A stretch of 64,000 bases of DNA from Pseudomonas petrae (GCF_021728295.1 NZ_JAKJXE010000005.1:346883-410882), one strand, 5' to 3'. Counted from the stretch's first letter, positions 48,246 through 57,552 are shown. Notes: generated by a model not told the origin, from the letters alone. Made by a program: numbers and translations.

Positions 48246-49117
48246 TTCTGTGCTGAGCCTTCCGTTTCGGGATTCACAATCACCGTGCAGGTGATTCCCG
48301 CCGCCAGCACAACCCCTTCAGGCACGTGATCCAGGTGAATGCGCACGGGCACACGCTGGGCCAGTCGTACCCAGTTGAACGTCGGGTTGACGTCGGCGAT
48401 CAGCTCGCGGCTCTCCGGGTTGTCGCGATCGTAGATGGCGCGGGCGATGCTCTCGACGTGGCCCTTCATCACTTCGCCGCTCATCAACTGCATATCCGCC
48501 GGATCGCCGATTCTGACGTGGGGCAGTTTGGTCTCTTCGAAGAAGCCGTACACCCAGAACGAATTCCTGTCGACGACGGCCATCTTCGCTTCGCCGATGC
48601 GCGCGTAGTCGCCGCGATGCACGTTGAGGTTGGTGACGTAGCCGTCGACCGCCGCCAGCACTTTGGTGCGTTGCAGGTTCAATTGCGCGGCTTCGAGCTG
48701 CGCGACCGCCAGTTGATAATCCGCCTGGGCAGAGGTGGCAACGTTGCTGGCGTCTTCGCGGCTTTCGGCGGAGATCACCAGGGCGTCCATGTCCTTGCGT
48801 CGATTGGCGTTGACCTTGCGCATCTCCCACGTCGCCTTGCGCGACGCCACCATCGCCTCCGCCTGCTTCACCGCCAGCTGATAGTGCTCGGGATCGATCT
48901 GCATCAACAGATCACCTCTTTTCACCGGCTGGTTGTCCTTCACCGGTACATCGATCACCACGCCGCTGACATCGGCGGCGACGTTGATCACGTCGGCGCG
49001 CACCCGACCGTCGCGGGTCCAGGGCGTGTCCATATAGTGAATCCACAGCAGCCGGCCGATCCAGATGGCCAGCGCCAGAATCAACAAAGTTGCGATCAGA
49101 CTGAAGAGCTTTTTCAT
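48239..49117 (-). CDS. HlyD-family periplasmic adaptor (AaeA-like)
   Basis: A 292 aa membrane-fusion protein. One N-terminal helix (LFSLIATLLILALAIWIGRLLW) is followed by the lipoyl/barrel region (TRDGRVRADVINVAADVSG, VKDNQPVKRGDLLMQID), a helical hairpin and the second lipoyl half (TKVLAAVDGYVTNLNVHRGDY). It should link the FUSC inner-membrane protein to the outer-membrane factor for export of aromatic acids or drugs. The start is the ATG at 49117. The last codons (QNL-stop) lie in a REP arm. Confidence 0.9.
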   Translation of the reverse strand: MKKLFSLIATLLILALAIWIGRLLWIHYMDTPWTRDGRVRADVINVAADVSGVVIDVPVKDNQPVKRGDLLMQIDPEHYQLAVKQAEAMVASRKATWEMRKVNANRRKDMDALVISAESREDASNVATSAQADYQLAVAQLEAAQLNLQRTKVLAAVDGYVTNLNVHRGDYARIGEAKMAVVDRNSFWVYGFFEETKLPHVRIGDPADMQLMSGEVMKGHVESIARAIYDRDNPESRELIADVNPTFNWVRLAQRVPVRIHLDHVPEGVVLAAGITCTVIVNPETEGSAQNL

Positions 49118-49132
49118 CTCAACCAACGTGCC

Positions 49133-49333
49133 TCAACGGTAAACAGTGAGCGCCATGGCGCCGAAAATGCAGCTGAACAGGCTCAGACGCAGCAGCGCCG
49201 GATGCCAGAAAAAACGGTACAGGTCGAGCCCGGACATGAAGCGGTCCAGCGCCCAGGAAAGCACCATCGCGACCAGAAACATGACGGTCACGGTCGGTAT
49301 GTAAACGCCGTGGAAAGCGAGTTCACGAGGCAT
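49133..49333 (-). CDS. DUF1656 small membrane protein (AaeX-like)
   Basis: A 66 aa inner-membrane protein with two helices (YIPTVTVMFLVAMVLSW and LRLSLFSCIFGAMALTVY). DUF1656/AaeX proteins typically lie between AaeA and AaeB genes. It overlaps the end of the FUSC gene by 11 bp and precedes the HlyD gene by 15 bp, so the three are translationally linked. Its role in the pump is not known. Confidence 0.9.
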   Translation of the reverse strand: MPRELAFHGVYIPTVTVMFLVAMVLSWALDRFMSGLDLYRFFWHPALLRLSLFSCIFGAMALTVYR

Positions 49334-51512
49334 TGGGTTGTCCTTGCGGCGAGGCCGCAGACACCTGCTCCGACGCAGCGCCCGCCAGCGGCGATTGCGG
49401 GTCCAACAGACAGGTGCGGATGAAGTGCAGGTAGCTTTTCACCCGGCGCAACGCCGAGGTGTCGAAGTGCGGCGCAAAGGGCTCGTCGGTGTTCTGCACA
49501 CAGACGATGGCGTGGTCCACGGCCGACAGGCTGCGCGACAGGTTGTGCCGATCAGGCTGGATGAACAGCCGAATGAGCGAGCGGCCCATGGCGCGAATCG
49601 CTTGCCGCCAAGGTTGCGATTCGTAGCTGGGGTGCACCGGCAGGATGTCCTGCTCGCGGCGCAACTCGATGATCGCGTGGCCGATCTCCAGCACCACGAA
49701 CATCCAGCGCAGCAGGTTGCGTTGCACTTCCGGTTTGCCGGCGGCCAGTCCATAGGCCTGATGCAGGAGGTCCCGGGTGCGGCTTTCGAAGCTGGAGCGG
49801 ATCCCGCGCAGCGGCGCGCTGATGGCGAAACTGACTTGCTGACGCAGATTGCCTTCCAGCCGCTCCCACAACCAGCGACTGTTCGGCGGCAGAATGATCG
49901 CCCCCGCCGCCGCGCACAGCAGCATGCCAAGGACCATGGCGATGTAGTCATTGATGAAGGCATACGGGTTGTAGACCGTGAGGTTGTCCGGCGCCGAGCC
50001 GATGCTGAAGAAAATCAGCAGCCCCAGCCCATATCCCACCCACTGCGGCCGCGTGGTCAGGAACGTCCCGAGCACGAACACCGGCGCCAGCACCATGCAC
50101 AGCAGGGGAAAACCATCGATGCGCGGCAGCACAAAAAAGGTGATGAAAAACCCCAGCACCGCCCCCAGGAACGTCCCGCAGGCCATCTGGAACGACATGC
50201 GCCTCGGGTTCGGCGTTGTCGCGGAAAGCGCCACTGTGGCGGCAGACACCAGGGTCATCGACGCACCGCTCGGCCAGGCCGTCGCCACCCAATACACCGA
50301 CATGACCCCGAGAATAAACGTCGCGCGCACGCCGGATGCCAGCGAAGACAGCCAACTGGTGGTGGACACGAACGGCTCGACCCACTTCTCCCGCGCATGG
50401 CGGTGATCGGCCAGGGATGCGTGGGTCTGGGCGTAGTCGTGCATGTCGTCGACGAAGCGATACAGCAATTCGTACGCGGTGTGGAAATCCAGCAGGTCGT
50501 CGTCGCTGGGCCCGGTCTTGACGAACTCGGCACGCAGACTGCGCACGTGTTCGGGCAAATCGGCCTTGTACACGCTCAACCGATTGGCGAGCAGCGCGGC
50601 GTCGGCGTTGGTCAGCGCACGCCCGGCGAAGGGCTCCAGCAACCGGGTCAGCGCAGCCAGGCCGGGGTCGATGGCCTGAACCGCCGGCGTCACACCGCGC
50701 CGACGCAAGCGTTCCAGCAATTGATGCAAGGCGTTGAAGCGCGTGGTGATGGTCATGAATTCGCTGTTCAGGCGATTCAGCCGGCCATTGCGTCGGCGCA
50801 TGTGCGGGTCTTCGAACACGGTGACGGCGCGCAGGCCTTCGAGCCCCACGGCATCGGCGATGAAGCGCACGTTGCTGGCTTCGAACGACGCCGGATCGCT
50901 CTCGCCGCGCAGGCCGTTGATGACGAATTGGGCGAAGGTGCCAAAGCGCTGATACAAGGTATTGCGCATCGCCGCGCCAGCGCTTTGCGGCAGGATCGCG
51001 GCGCTGACGAGAGTCGAGCAGACGATGCCGAGGGAGATTTCCAGTACCCGCCACATGGCCGCCATGAACGAGGTGTCCGGGTGAGCGAGCGCTGGCAATC
51101 CGGTCATCGCGGCGGTGTAGCCGGCCAGCACGAAACCGTAGGCGCGAAAGTTGCGATAGCGCGCGGCGCCGGCGCAGCAGAAGCCGACCCAGATCGCCAG
51201 GCTGCCGAGGAACAGCTCGCTGTTTTGCGCGAACAGTGCCATCAGCGTGACCATCACCACGGAGCCGGCGAGCGTGCCGAGCAAGCGGTAGAAACTCTTG
51301 GCGAACACCTGACCGCTCTGCGGCTGCATGACGATGAACACGGTAATCATGGCCGTGCGCGGTTGCGCCAGCTCCAGGCGCATGGCGATCCAGTACGTCA
51401 GGAATGCCGCGGTCAGCACCTTGCCGATGTAGATCCACGTCACGCCATCACTGCGTGCCCAATCGTTCAGGCCGCGACGCCATTCGAGGGACTTGAGCCA
51501 ATTTCGCACCAT
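49323..51512 (-). CDS. FUSC-family efflux protein (AaeB-like)
   Basis: A 729 aa inner-membrane protein of the fusaric-acid-resistance/AaeB family. The N-terminal membrane block starts at KVLTAAFLTYWIAMRLELAQPRTAMITVF, a long soluble middle follows (residues about 170-360), and a second membrane block includes VMSVYWVATAWPSGASM and the segment around FPLLCMVLAPVFVLGTF. The C-terminal part is soluble. It forms an efflux pump with the adjacent HlyD and outer-membrane factor; the substrate (aromatic acids by analogy) is inferred. Confidence 0.92.
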   Translation of the reverse strand: MVRNWLKSLEWRRGLNDWARSDGVTWIYIGKVLTAAFLTYWIAMRLELAQPRTAMITVFIVMQPQSGQVFAKSFYRLLGTLAGSVVMVTLMALFAQNSELFLGSLAIWVGFCCAGAARYRNFRAYGFVLAGYTAAMTGLPALAHPDTSFMAAMWRVLEISLGIVCSTLVSAAILPQSAGAAMRNTLYQRFGTFAQFVINGLRGESDPASFEASNVRFIADAVGLEGLRAVTVFEDPHMRRRNGRLNRLNSEFMTITTRFNALHQLLERLRRRGVTPAVQAIDPGLAALTRLLEPFAGRALTNADAALLANRLSVYKADLPEHVRSLRAEFVKTGPSDDDLLDFHTAYELLYRFVDDMHDYAQTHASLADHRHAREKWVEPFVSTTSWLSSLASGVRATFILGVMSVYWVATAWPSGASMTLVSAATVALSATTPNPRRMSFQMACGTFLGAVLGFFITFFVLPRIDGFPLLCMVLAPVFVLGTFLTTRPQWVGYGLGLLIFFSIGSAPDNLTVYNPYAFINDYIAMVLGMLLCAAAGAIILPPNSRWLWERLEGNLRQQVSFAISAPLRGIRSSFESRTRDLLHQAYGLAAGKPEVQRNLLRWMFVVLEIGHAIIELRREQDILPVHPSYESQPWRQAIRAMGRSLIRLFIQPDRHNLSRSLSAVDHAIVCVQNTDEPFAPHFDTSALRRVKSYLHFIRTCLLDPQSPLAGAASEQVSAASPQGQPNAS

Positions 51513-51544
51513 CTTAATTCAAACCCTGTGGTGGCTGATCCGAC

Positions 51545-51703
51545 GCATTCGCGGGCAAGCGCGCTCCCACAGGTGATGGCGTTTCGGCAGTCCCGTCGGC
51601 GTAGGCAAAGGATCGCGTTTCGGCAGGCCCACCCATCTCGATGTCCGATCGCGCGTTATCGGACAAACACATTCCACTGTAGGAGCGCGCTTGCCCGCGA
51701 TGG
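51545..51703. repeat. REP pair in outward orientation
   Basis: In the 222 bp gap between the outer-membrane factor gene and the FUSC gene, the arms come in the opposite order to the other REPINs: reverse-complement REP at about 51548-51572, forward REP at about 51678-51700, with about 105 bp between. It therefore lies inside the predicted efflux transcript. Confidence 0.75.
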
Positions 51704-51734
51704 GGCCCGTCCGTGCGGTGAAAGATCATCTGGC

Positions 51735-53246
51735 TCACCGATCAAACACCGCCAACGACACCGGCGTTTTCGGCGCAGCGGTCTTTTCCGGCGCGGGGGA
51801 GTCGTTGCCGGCCATCAACCCGCCGCCCAGCGCCACCACCAACTCCGCATGCACCGTCAGGCGTTCGGCCTGGACGTGTTGCTGCACCTGCTGCTGATGG
51901 AACAACAGCGTCTGCGCGTTGAGCACATTGAGGTAATCGGTCAGGCCGCGCTGAAAGGCAACCATCGCGATGTCGTAGGTATTCTGCGCGGCGGCCACGG
52001 ATTGATCGGCGAACTGTTGCTGTTTGTCCATCGACTCGCGACGAATCAGTTGATCGGAAATACTCTTCAGCGCCATCACCAGGGTCTGGTTGTACTGCGC
52101 GACGGCTTCGTCATAGCCCGCTGACGCCACGCCCAGTTCGGAACGCAAACGCCCGCCGTCGAAGATCGGCAAGGTGATCGCCGGGCCCACGCTGTAGTTG
52201 AATTTCTTGCCGGCGAGGAATTCCAGCATGCCGCCGCCGGTGGCCATGTAACCAAGGCTGCCCATCAGATCGACGTTCGGATAAAACCCGGCATGGGCCA
52301 CATCAATACCCCGTGCTTGCGCCGCCACTCGCCAGCGACTGGCGACCACATCCGGACGCTGGCCCAGCAATTCGGCGGGCAGCGCAGAGGGCAACTTCAA
52401 CGCGGCGTTCAGCGAAAGCGTCGGGCGCTGCAGACTCGCGCCCTCGCCCGGGCCTTTGCCCGCCAGCGCCGCGATCTGATTGCGGCTCAGGGCAATTGCC
52501 TCGTCCAGGGCGTCTATCTGGCGATGAGTTTCAGGCAACGGAGTTTCGGCCTGGCTGACTTCAAAATGGGTACCAATGCCGCCTTTGAGACGACGCTGGG
52601 CCAGATCAACGATCTGCTGCTGTTGCGCGAGGGTCGCTTCGGCAATGTCACGCTGGGCGTAGTTGAGCGACAGCTGGATGTACGCGCGGACGATGTTGTC
52701 CTGCAATTCCAGCTGCGCCTGACGCTCCTGCGCTGCGCTCATGTGCGCCATGTCCAGCGCCTGTTCGGAGTGATTGCTCTCTTGGCCCCACAGATCAAGG
52801 GAATAACTCAGGCCCAGCGAAGCGTTGTTGTCCCACGTGCTGGTGTCCGACAGCTCACCCGGGCCGTAGAACTGATCCGTCGGCCAGTTATGCCGTTTCA
52901 ACGTGCTATCGCCGGAGATGTGCAGGGATTCCGCCGACTCCGCAATGCCCGCCATGGCCTTGGCCTGACGCACCCGCGCAGCAGCGATCGCCAGGCTGGG
53001 GCTGCCCAGCGCGGCCAGTTCGATCCAGCGATTGAGTTGTTCGTCGCCATAGGCGCGCCACCACTGACCGGCCGGCCAGTGGGCGTCTTTGTCGGCCGCC
53101 TTGATGGCGTCGTCGGTGGCCAGCGCGTCGGGCGACAACGCTGTGCCTTGTGGGGCGATTCCGCCAGTTCCGATGCAGCCGCTGATGAGTAACGTTAAAG
53201 CCCACACACTGAGGGGCTTGAGCCCTCTGACGAGACGACGCGGCAC
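51735..53246 (-). CDS. Outer-membrane efflux lipoprotein (NodT/OprM family)
   Basis: A 503 aa outer-membrane factor with a lipoprotein signal (LTLLISGC, acylated Cys near residue 24). It has two OEP domains built of long helices and beta-strands, with typical blocks DLWGQESNHSEQALDMAHM, LLGQRPDVVASRWRVAAQ, GPAITLPIFDGGRLRSELGVA and QRGLTDYLNVLNAQTLL. Translation appears to start at GTG 53246. It is first in the minus-strand efflux operon and divergent from a LysR gene. Confidence 0.92.
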   Translation of the reverse strand: MPRRLVRGLKPLSVWALTLLISGCIGTGGIAPQGTALSPDALATDDAIKAADKDAHWPAGQWWRAYGDEQLNRWIELAALGSPSLAIAAARVRQAKAMAGIAESAESLHISGDSTLKRHNWPTDQFYGPGELSDTSTWDNNASLGLSYSLDLWGQESNHSEQALDMAHMSAAQERQAQLELQDNIVRAYIQLSLNYAQRDIAEATLAQQQQIVDLAQRRLKGGIGTHFEVSQAETPLPETHRQIDALDEAIALSRNQIAALAGKGPGEGASLQRPTLSLNAALKLPSALPAELLGQRPDVVASRWRVAAQARGIDVAHAGFYPNVDLMGSLGYMATGGGMLEFLAGKKFNYSVGPAITLPIFDGGRLRSELGVASAGYDEAVAQYNQTLVMALKSISDQLIRRESMDKQQQFADQSVAAAQNTYDIAMVAFQRGLTDYLNVLNAQTLLFHQQQVQQHVQAERLTVHAELVVALGGGLMAGNDSPAPEKTAAPKTPVSLAVFDR

Positions 53247-53427
53247 TGCTGCAATTACCTGAATGGAGGGGGAATCGATGTTGCGGCGATTCTAGGGCGC
53301 GTCTAGCCCGCCGATAAGCCGGGACTTCTGCGAATCTTTGTTACGGATCCGGAGATAATCCTTTGGTATGGCTGACATGGATCAGTTACTTCATGTCACA
53401 ATTTGCTATCTCACCTGAGAACGGCCA

Positions 53428-54375
53428 ATGGACACTCTGCAAAACATGCGCGCCTTCACTTGCGTGGCGCAAGCGGGCAGCTTCACCGCTGCCGCCGCTC
53501 AACTGGACACCACCACCGCAAACGTTTCGCGCGCTGTCTCCAACCTCGAAGCACACCTGCAAACCCGACTCCTCAACCGCACCACGCGGCGCATCGCCCT
53601 GACTGAAGCGGGCAAGCGTTACCTGCTGCGCTGCGAACAGATTCTCGGCTACGTGGAAGAGGCGGAAGCCGAAGCCAGCGACGCCCATGCGCGCCCGGCG
53701 GGGCAGCTGAAAGTCCATTCGATGACCGGCGTAGGCCAGCATTACGTCATCGACGCCATTGCCCGCTACCGGCGCAATCACCCGGACGTGTCGTTCGACC
53801 TGACCATGACCAACCGCGTCCCGGACCTGCTGGAAGAGGGTTACGACGTGTCCATCGTGCTCGCCAGCGAGCTGCCGGACTCGGGCTTCGTGTCCCAGCG
53901 ACTGGGCATCACCTACAGCATCGTTTGCGCCTCGCCCGCTTACATCAAGGCATTCGGCATGGCGCACCGGCCGGCTGACCTGCTCAATCACGCCTGCCTG
54001 CGCCTGGTCAGCCCGGTGTTCCCGCTGGAAAAGTGGGCGTTCGACGGCCCCGAAGGCCAGGAAACCGTGACCATCACCAGCTCGCCGTTTCTGGTGAATT
54101 CGGCCGACGCCATGCAGGCGGCGATCAGCAGTGGCATGGGCATCGGGATTCTGCCGATCTACTCGGCCATCGAAGGCCTGCGTAATGGCTCGCTGGTGCG
54201 GGTATTGCCGCAGTACCGGTCCCACGAGCTGAACCTGTACGCGATCTACCCGTCGCGGCAGTACCTGGATGCGAAGATCAAAACCTGGGTCGAGTACCTG
54301 CGCGGCTCGCTGCCGGAAATCATGGCGGCCCACGAAGCGGACCTGCAGACCCATGTGTTGCCGGAGACGGTTTAA
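53428..54375 (+). CDS. LysR-family transcriptional regulator
   Basis: A 315 aa regulator. The N-terminal winged helix-turn-helix reads MRAFTCVAQAGSFTAAAAQL...VSRAVSNLEAHLQTRLLNRTTR, followed by a LysR substrate-binding domain (QLKVHSMTGVGQHYVIDAI). It is divergent from the efflux operon across 181 bp, the usual layout for a LysR regulator and its target, so it probably responds to the pump substrate. AaeR is the E. coli counterpart by position. Confidence 0.92.
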   Translation: MDTLQNMRAFTCVAQAGSFTAAAAQLDTTTANVSRAVSNLEAHLQTRLLNRTTRRIALTEAGKRYLLRCEQILGYVEEAEAEASDAHARPAGQLKVHSMTGVGQHYVIDAIARYRRNHPDVSFDLTMTNRVPDLLEEGYDVSIVLASELPDSGFVSQRLGITYSIVCASPAYIKAFGMAHRPADLLNHACLRLVSPVFPLEKWAFDGPEGQETVTITSSPFLVNSADAMQAAISSGMGIGILPIYSAIEGLRNGSLVRVLPQYRSHELNLYAIYPSRQYLDAKIKTWVEYLRGSLPEIMAAHEADLQTHVLPETV

Positions 54376-54481
54376 CGCTCGGCCACAACGGGCGACGTCC
54401 CCATCGACCCTGCCAATCCCTCGGCAAGAATGTTAGCTTGCTACGCAATGCCCTTCTGACCTGCCCGAGAGAAGCTATCCG

Positions 54482-55456
54482 ATGAAAAAGACCGTCCTTG
54501 CCTTCAGCCGCGTGCCCCCGGAAATGGCCGAGCGCCTGCAGCAAGACTTCAACGTGATCATCCCCGACCCGAAAAAGGGTGATCTGAACGAGCAGTTCAA
54601 CGAAGCCCTGCCCCACAGCCACGGCATGATCGGCGCCGGTCGCAAGCTGGGGCGTGAGCAACTGGCGAATGCCAAACAGCTGCAAGTGGTGTCGAGCATT
54701 TCGGTCGGTTACGACAACTACGACGTCGGCTACCTCACCGAACGCGGGATCATGCTGACCAACACCCCCGACGTGCTGACGGAGAGCACCGCCGACCTGG
54801 GCTTCTCGCTGATCATGAGCAGCGCCCGCCGCGTCGCCGAACTGGACGCCTACACCAAAGCCGGCAACTGGAAGCGCAGCATCGAGGCGCCGCATTTCGG
54901 CACCGACGTATACGGCAAGACCCTGGGCATCGTAGGCATGGGCAACATTGGCGCAGCGGTTGCGAGACGCGGTCGTCTGGGTTTCAACATGCCGATCCTG
55001 TACAGCGGCAACAGCCGCAAGACCGCCATCGAGCAGGAACTGGGCGCGCAATTCCGTACGCTGGATCAGCTGCTGGCCGAGTCGGATTTCGTCTGCCTGG
55101 TGGTGCCGCTCAGCGAAAAGACCCAGCACCTGATCAGCACCCGCGAGCTGTCGCTGATGAAGAAGAGCGCGATCCTGGTAAACATCGCCCGCGGCCCGAT
55201 CGTCGACGAACCGGCGCTGATCAAAGCGCTGCAGGACGGCACGATTCGCGGCGCCGGTCTGGATGTCTACGAAAAAGAGCCGTTGTCTGAATCGCCGCTG
55301 TTCGCCCGGAGCAACGCAGTAACGCTGCCCCACGTCGGTTCGGCGACTGACGAAACCCGCCAGGCCATGGCCGACCGCGCCTACGCCAACCTGCGCGCCG
55401 CGCTGTTGGGCGAGAAGCCGCAGGACCTGGTGAATGCGCAGGTATGGAAGGGCTGA
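54482..55456 (+). CDS. D-2-hydroxyacid dehydrogenase (2-ketogluconate/glyoxylate reductase type)
   Basis: A 324 aa NAD(P)-dependent dehydrogenase. The nucleotide-binding loop is GIVGMGNIGAAVARRG, the catalytic Arg is in VNIARGPIVDEPALI, Glu in GLDVYEKEPL and His in LPHVGSATDETR. The Arg-containing segment after the loop (NSRKTAIEQ) fits NADPH use. Close relatives are GhrB/TkrA, which reduce glyoxylate, hydroxypyruvate or 2-ketogluconate. The choice between these is open. Confidence 0.9.
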   Translation: MKKTVLAFSRVPPEMAERLQQDFNVIIPDPKKGDLNEQFNEALPHSHGMIGAGRKLGREQLANAKQLQVVSSISVGYDNYDVGYLTERGIMLTNTPDVLTESTADLGFSLIMSSARRVAELDAYTKAGNWKRSIEAPHFGTDVYGKTLGIVGMGNIGAAVARRGRLGFNMPILYSGNSRKTAIEQELGAQFRTLDQLLAESDFVCLVVPLSEKTQHLISTRELSLMKKSAILVNIARGPIVDEPALIKALQDGTIRGAGLDVYEKEPLSESPLFARSNAVTLPHVGSATDETRQAMADRAYANLRAALLGEKPQDLVNAQVWKG

Positions 55457-55486
55457 GCCGCCCTTTTGACTGGACGCGATACCTCA

Positions 55487-55599
55487 TGATCGTTCCCACG
55501 GTCCCCGTGGGAATGGTGTTCCCGGCGCTCCGCGCCATTCGGGCAGGGTGACGCGGAGCGTCACAGGCTGCATTCCCACGCAGAGCGCGGGAACGATCA
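55487..55599. repeat. Second intergenic repeat family (dyad element)
   Basis: A 113 bp element with terminal inverted repeats TGATCGTTCCC / GGGAACGATCA and internal dyads (CCCACGGTCCCCGTGGG; GGCGCTCCGCGCC). It is a different repeat type from the REPINs, similar to another repeat I recall from Pseudomonas genomes. It lies between convergent genes and may also act as a terminator. Confidence 0.7.
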
Positions 55600-55646
55600 G
55601 CCGGCTCCCACAGGTTTTCTGATCGCCGGCTCCTCACTGTTGCCCA

Positions 55647-56546
55647 TCACGCCAACTTCGCACCCACCGGCACAACCACCCTCGGTTTCCTGAACACCAG
55701 CACGTTCCCGGCCATCACCAGCACCAGCCCCATCAATGCGGGGGCGGTCCATTGGTAGCCTTCGACAAACGCCGACACATTCAACGCCACCACCGGAAAC
55801 AGCACCGTGCAATACGCCGCGCGCTCGGGGCCCATGCGGCCGACCAGGGTGAGATACGCGGTAAATCCAATCACCGAGCCCGGTATCACCAGGTACAGCA
55901 ACGAGCCGATGTACCGCGCGTTCCACTCAAACGCGAACGGCGTGCCGCTCAGCACGCAATACACGCACAGCATCGTCGCGCCATACAGCATGCCGTAGGC
56001 ATTGGTGGTCAGCGGGCGCAGGCCGGCCTTCTGTTGCAGGCTGGAAAGCATGTTTCCCGCCGAGAAACACAGCGTGCCGAGCAGGGTCAGCGCCAGGCCG
56101 ATCAAGGTCTCGCGACTGGCGCTGTGCCCGACTAACTCCGGCCAGAACAGGCAGGCCAGACCGATCAGCCCCAACGTGCCGCCCATCACCACGTTGCGCG
56201 CGATTTTCTGTTTGAAGAAGATCCGGGCGTTGAGCGCGTTCCACAGTGTCGCAGTGGAAAACACCACCGCCACCAGACCGGTCGGGATCCACTGGCTGGC
56301 GGTGTAGAAGCACATGAAGTTGACGCAGAACAGGCACAGCCCTTGCGCCAGACAGATGAGCTGCCCGCGCCGATTGACCTTCTGCAATTTCCCGGTCACC
56401 AGCAACAGGGCGAAGATGATCAGTGCCGCGAGTCCAAAGCGGTAGACGATCGACACCGGAATAGCGACTTCGCCCAGTTGCAGTTTCAAGGCGATCCAGG
56501 TCGTGCCCCAGATCAAAACGGTCAGCAGATACAACGTGATGTTCAT
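55647..56546 (-). CDS. EamA-family (DMT) transporter
   Basis: A 299 aa inner-membrane protein with ten hydrophobic helices arranged as two EamA halves. It begins LYLLTVLIWGTTWIALKLQ, a typical DMT first helix, and has SGTPFAFEWNARYIGSLLYLVIPGSVIGFTAYLTLVGRMGPERAAYCTVLFPVVAL in the second half. It probably exports a metabolite; the substrate is unknown. An AraC regulator is divergently placed next to it. Confidence 0.9.
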   Translation of the reverse strand: MNITLYLLTVLIWGTTWIALKLQLGEVAIPVSIVYRFGLAALIIFALLLVTGKLQKVNRRGQLICLAQGLCLFCVNFMCFYTASQWIPTGLVAVVFSTATLWNALNARIFFKQKIARNVVMGGTLGLIGLACLFWPELVGHSASRETLIGLALTLLGTLCFSAGNMLSSLQQKAGLRPLTTNAYGMLYGATMLCVYCVLSGTPFAFEWNARYIGSLLYLVIPGSVIGFTAYLTLVGRMGPERAAYCTVLFPVVALNVSAFVEGYQWTAPALMGLVLVMAGNVLVFRKPRVVVPVGAKLA

Positions 56547-56679
56547 GTCGGGCTCCCCAGTGAAGCCTCAGTCTGGCGGCGCGGGTCTGCGCTCACTTGC
56601 AGAAACTTGCGCATTTGATCGTCATCCCGCTGGCAGGCGGCAGCGCTCGGAGTAGGATGCGAGGCGTAGAGGAGTCCCC

Positions 56680-57552
56680 ATGTCGTCACTCGAAACCATC
56701 CAGGTTTTTCAATCCCTGAACAGCTCGCCCCACGCGCAGCTGGAGAAGTGCGCACCCTTGGGTGACGGGGTGATGGCGGCGTTGTGGAACAATCGTCATG
56801 ACGCGCAGAACTACCACGCGCCGACGCACCACACCCTGTCGTGCTACATCGGCGGCGGCACCGGGACATTCCGCCGCGATCAACCGGACAGAAAAGGCGC
56901 TCCGGACAAGATCTGCACGCTGCCAGCCGGCCATCAGTCTTCCTGGGTGGTGAACGGTGAAATCCGTCTGGCGCATTTGTACATCAGCCCGGAACAGTTC
57001 GCCCTCAATTGCGTCACGCTGCTGGATCGCGAGCCACGCCAGTTGGCGTTGCAGGAGCACACGTTTCTGGATGATCCGCTACAGGCCGAGCGCTTTCATC
57101 GCCTGATCCGCATGGACTGGAGCGAGCCCGGCGACCGCATGCTCACCAGCAGCCTGGCCCATGAGCTGCTCGATCATATGGTCCTGCGCCAAGTGGGATT
57201 GCGCGAAGGATTGCGCTTGAAGGGCGGATTGGCCCCGCACTTGCGCCGTCGGTTGGTGGAGTTCATCGAGCTGAATCTGGCCGAGCCGTTAAGCCTCGGG
57301 CAACTGGCAAGAATGTGCGCGCTGTCGGAATACCACTTCGCGCGGATGTTCCGCGAAAGCTTCGGCCTGCCGCCTCATCAATACATGCTCGCCCGGCGCC
57401 TCAACCGCGCACGAGAACTGCTGCGTTCGACGCGCAAGCCGTTTGGCGAGATTGCCCTGGAATGCGGCTTCGCGAGCGCCAGCCACTTCAGCAACCGGTT
57501 CAAACAGTCAGTCGGCGCGACGGCAGGCGAGTACAGGGCTGCGTTTCAGTAA
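56680..57552 (+). CDS. AraC-family transcriptional regulator
   Basis: A 290 aa regulator. The C-terminal 100 residues are a double helix-turn-helix AraC domain (LSLGQLARMCALSEYHFARMFRESFGLPPHQYM; KPFGEIALECGFASASHFSNRFKQ). The N-terminal 180 residues are a ligand-sensing cupin-like region (HTLSCYIGGGTGTFRR). It is divergent from the EamA gene across 133 bp and may control it. GGAG lies 6 nt before the ATG. Confidence 0.92.
   Translation: MSSLETIQVFQSLNSSPHAQLEKCAPLGDGVMAALWNNRHDAQNYHAPTHHTLSCYIGGGTGTFRRDQPDRKGAPDKICTLPAGHQSSWVVNGEIRLAHLYISPEQFALNCVTLLDREPRQLALQEHTFLDDPLQAERFHRLIRMDWSEPGDRMLTSSLAHELLDHMVLRQVGLREGLRLKGGLAPHLRRRLVEFIELNLAEPLSLGQLARMCALSEYHFARMFRESFGLPPHQYMLARRLNRARELLRSTRKPFGEIALECGFASASHFSNRFKQSVGATAGEYRAAFQ

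Noticed and set aside
47227..48250. CRISPR-like regular repeats
   Set aside because: The period is 215-216 bp, both repeat and spacer parts are conserved between units, and there are no unique spacers or cas genes.
47548..48294. 248 aa open frame across the tandem repeats, seeming to encode a repetitive protein
   Set aside because: The repeated peptide is a translation of REPIN arms and spacers, has no ribosome site and runs into the 3' end of a convergent gene.
49338..52124. 928 aa open frame on + across the efflux operon
   Set aside because: It is antisense to three clear genes and crosses their junctions; the Arg/His/Gln-rich composition marks it as a shadow.
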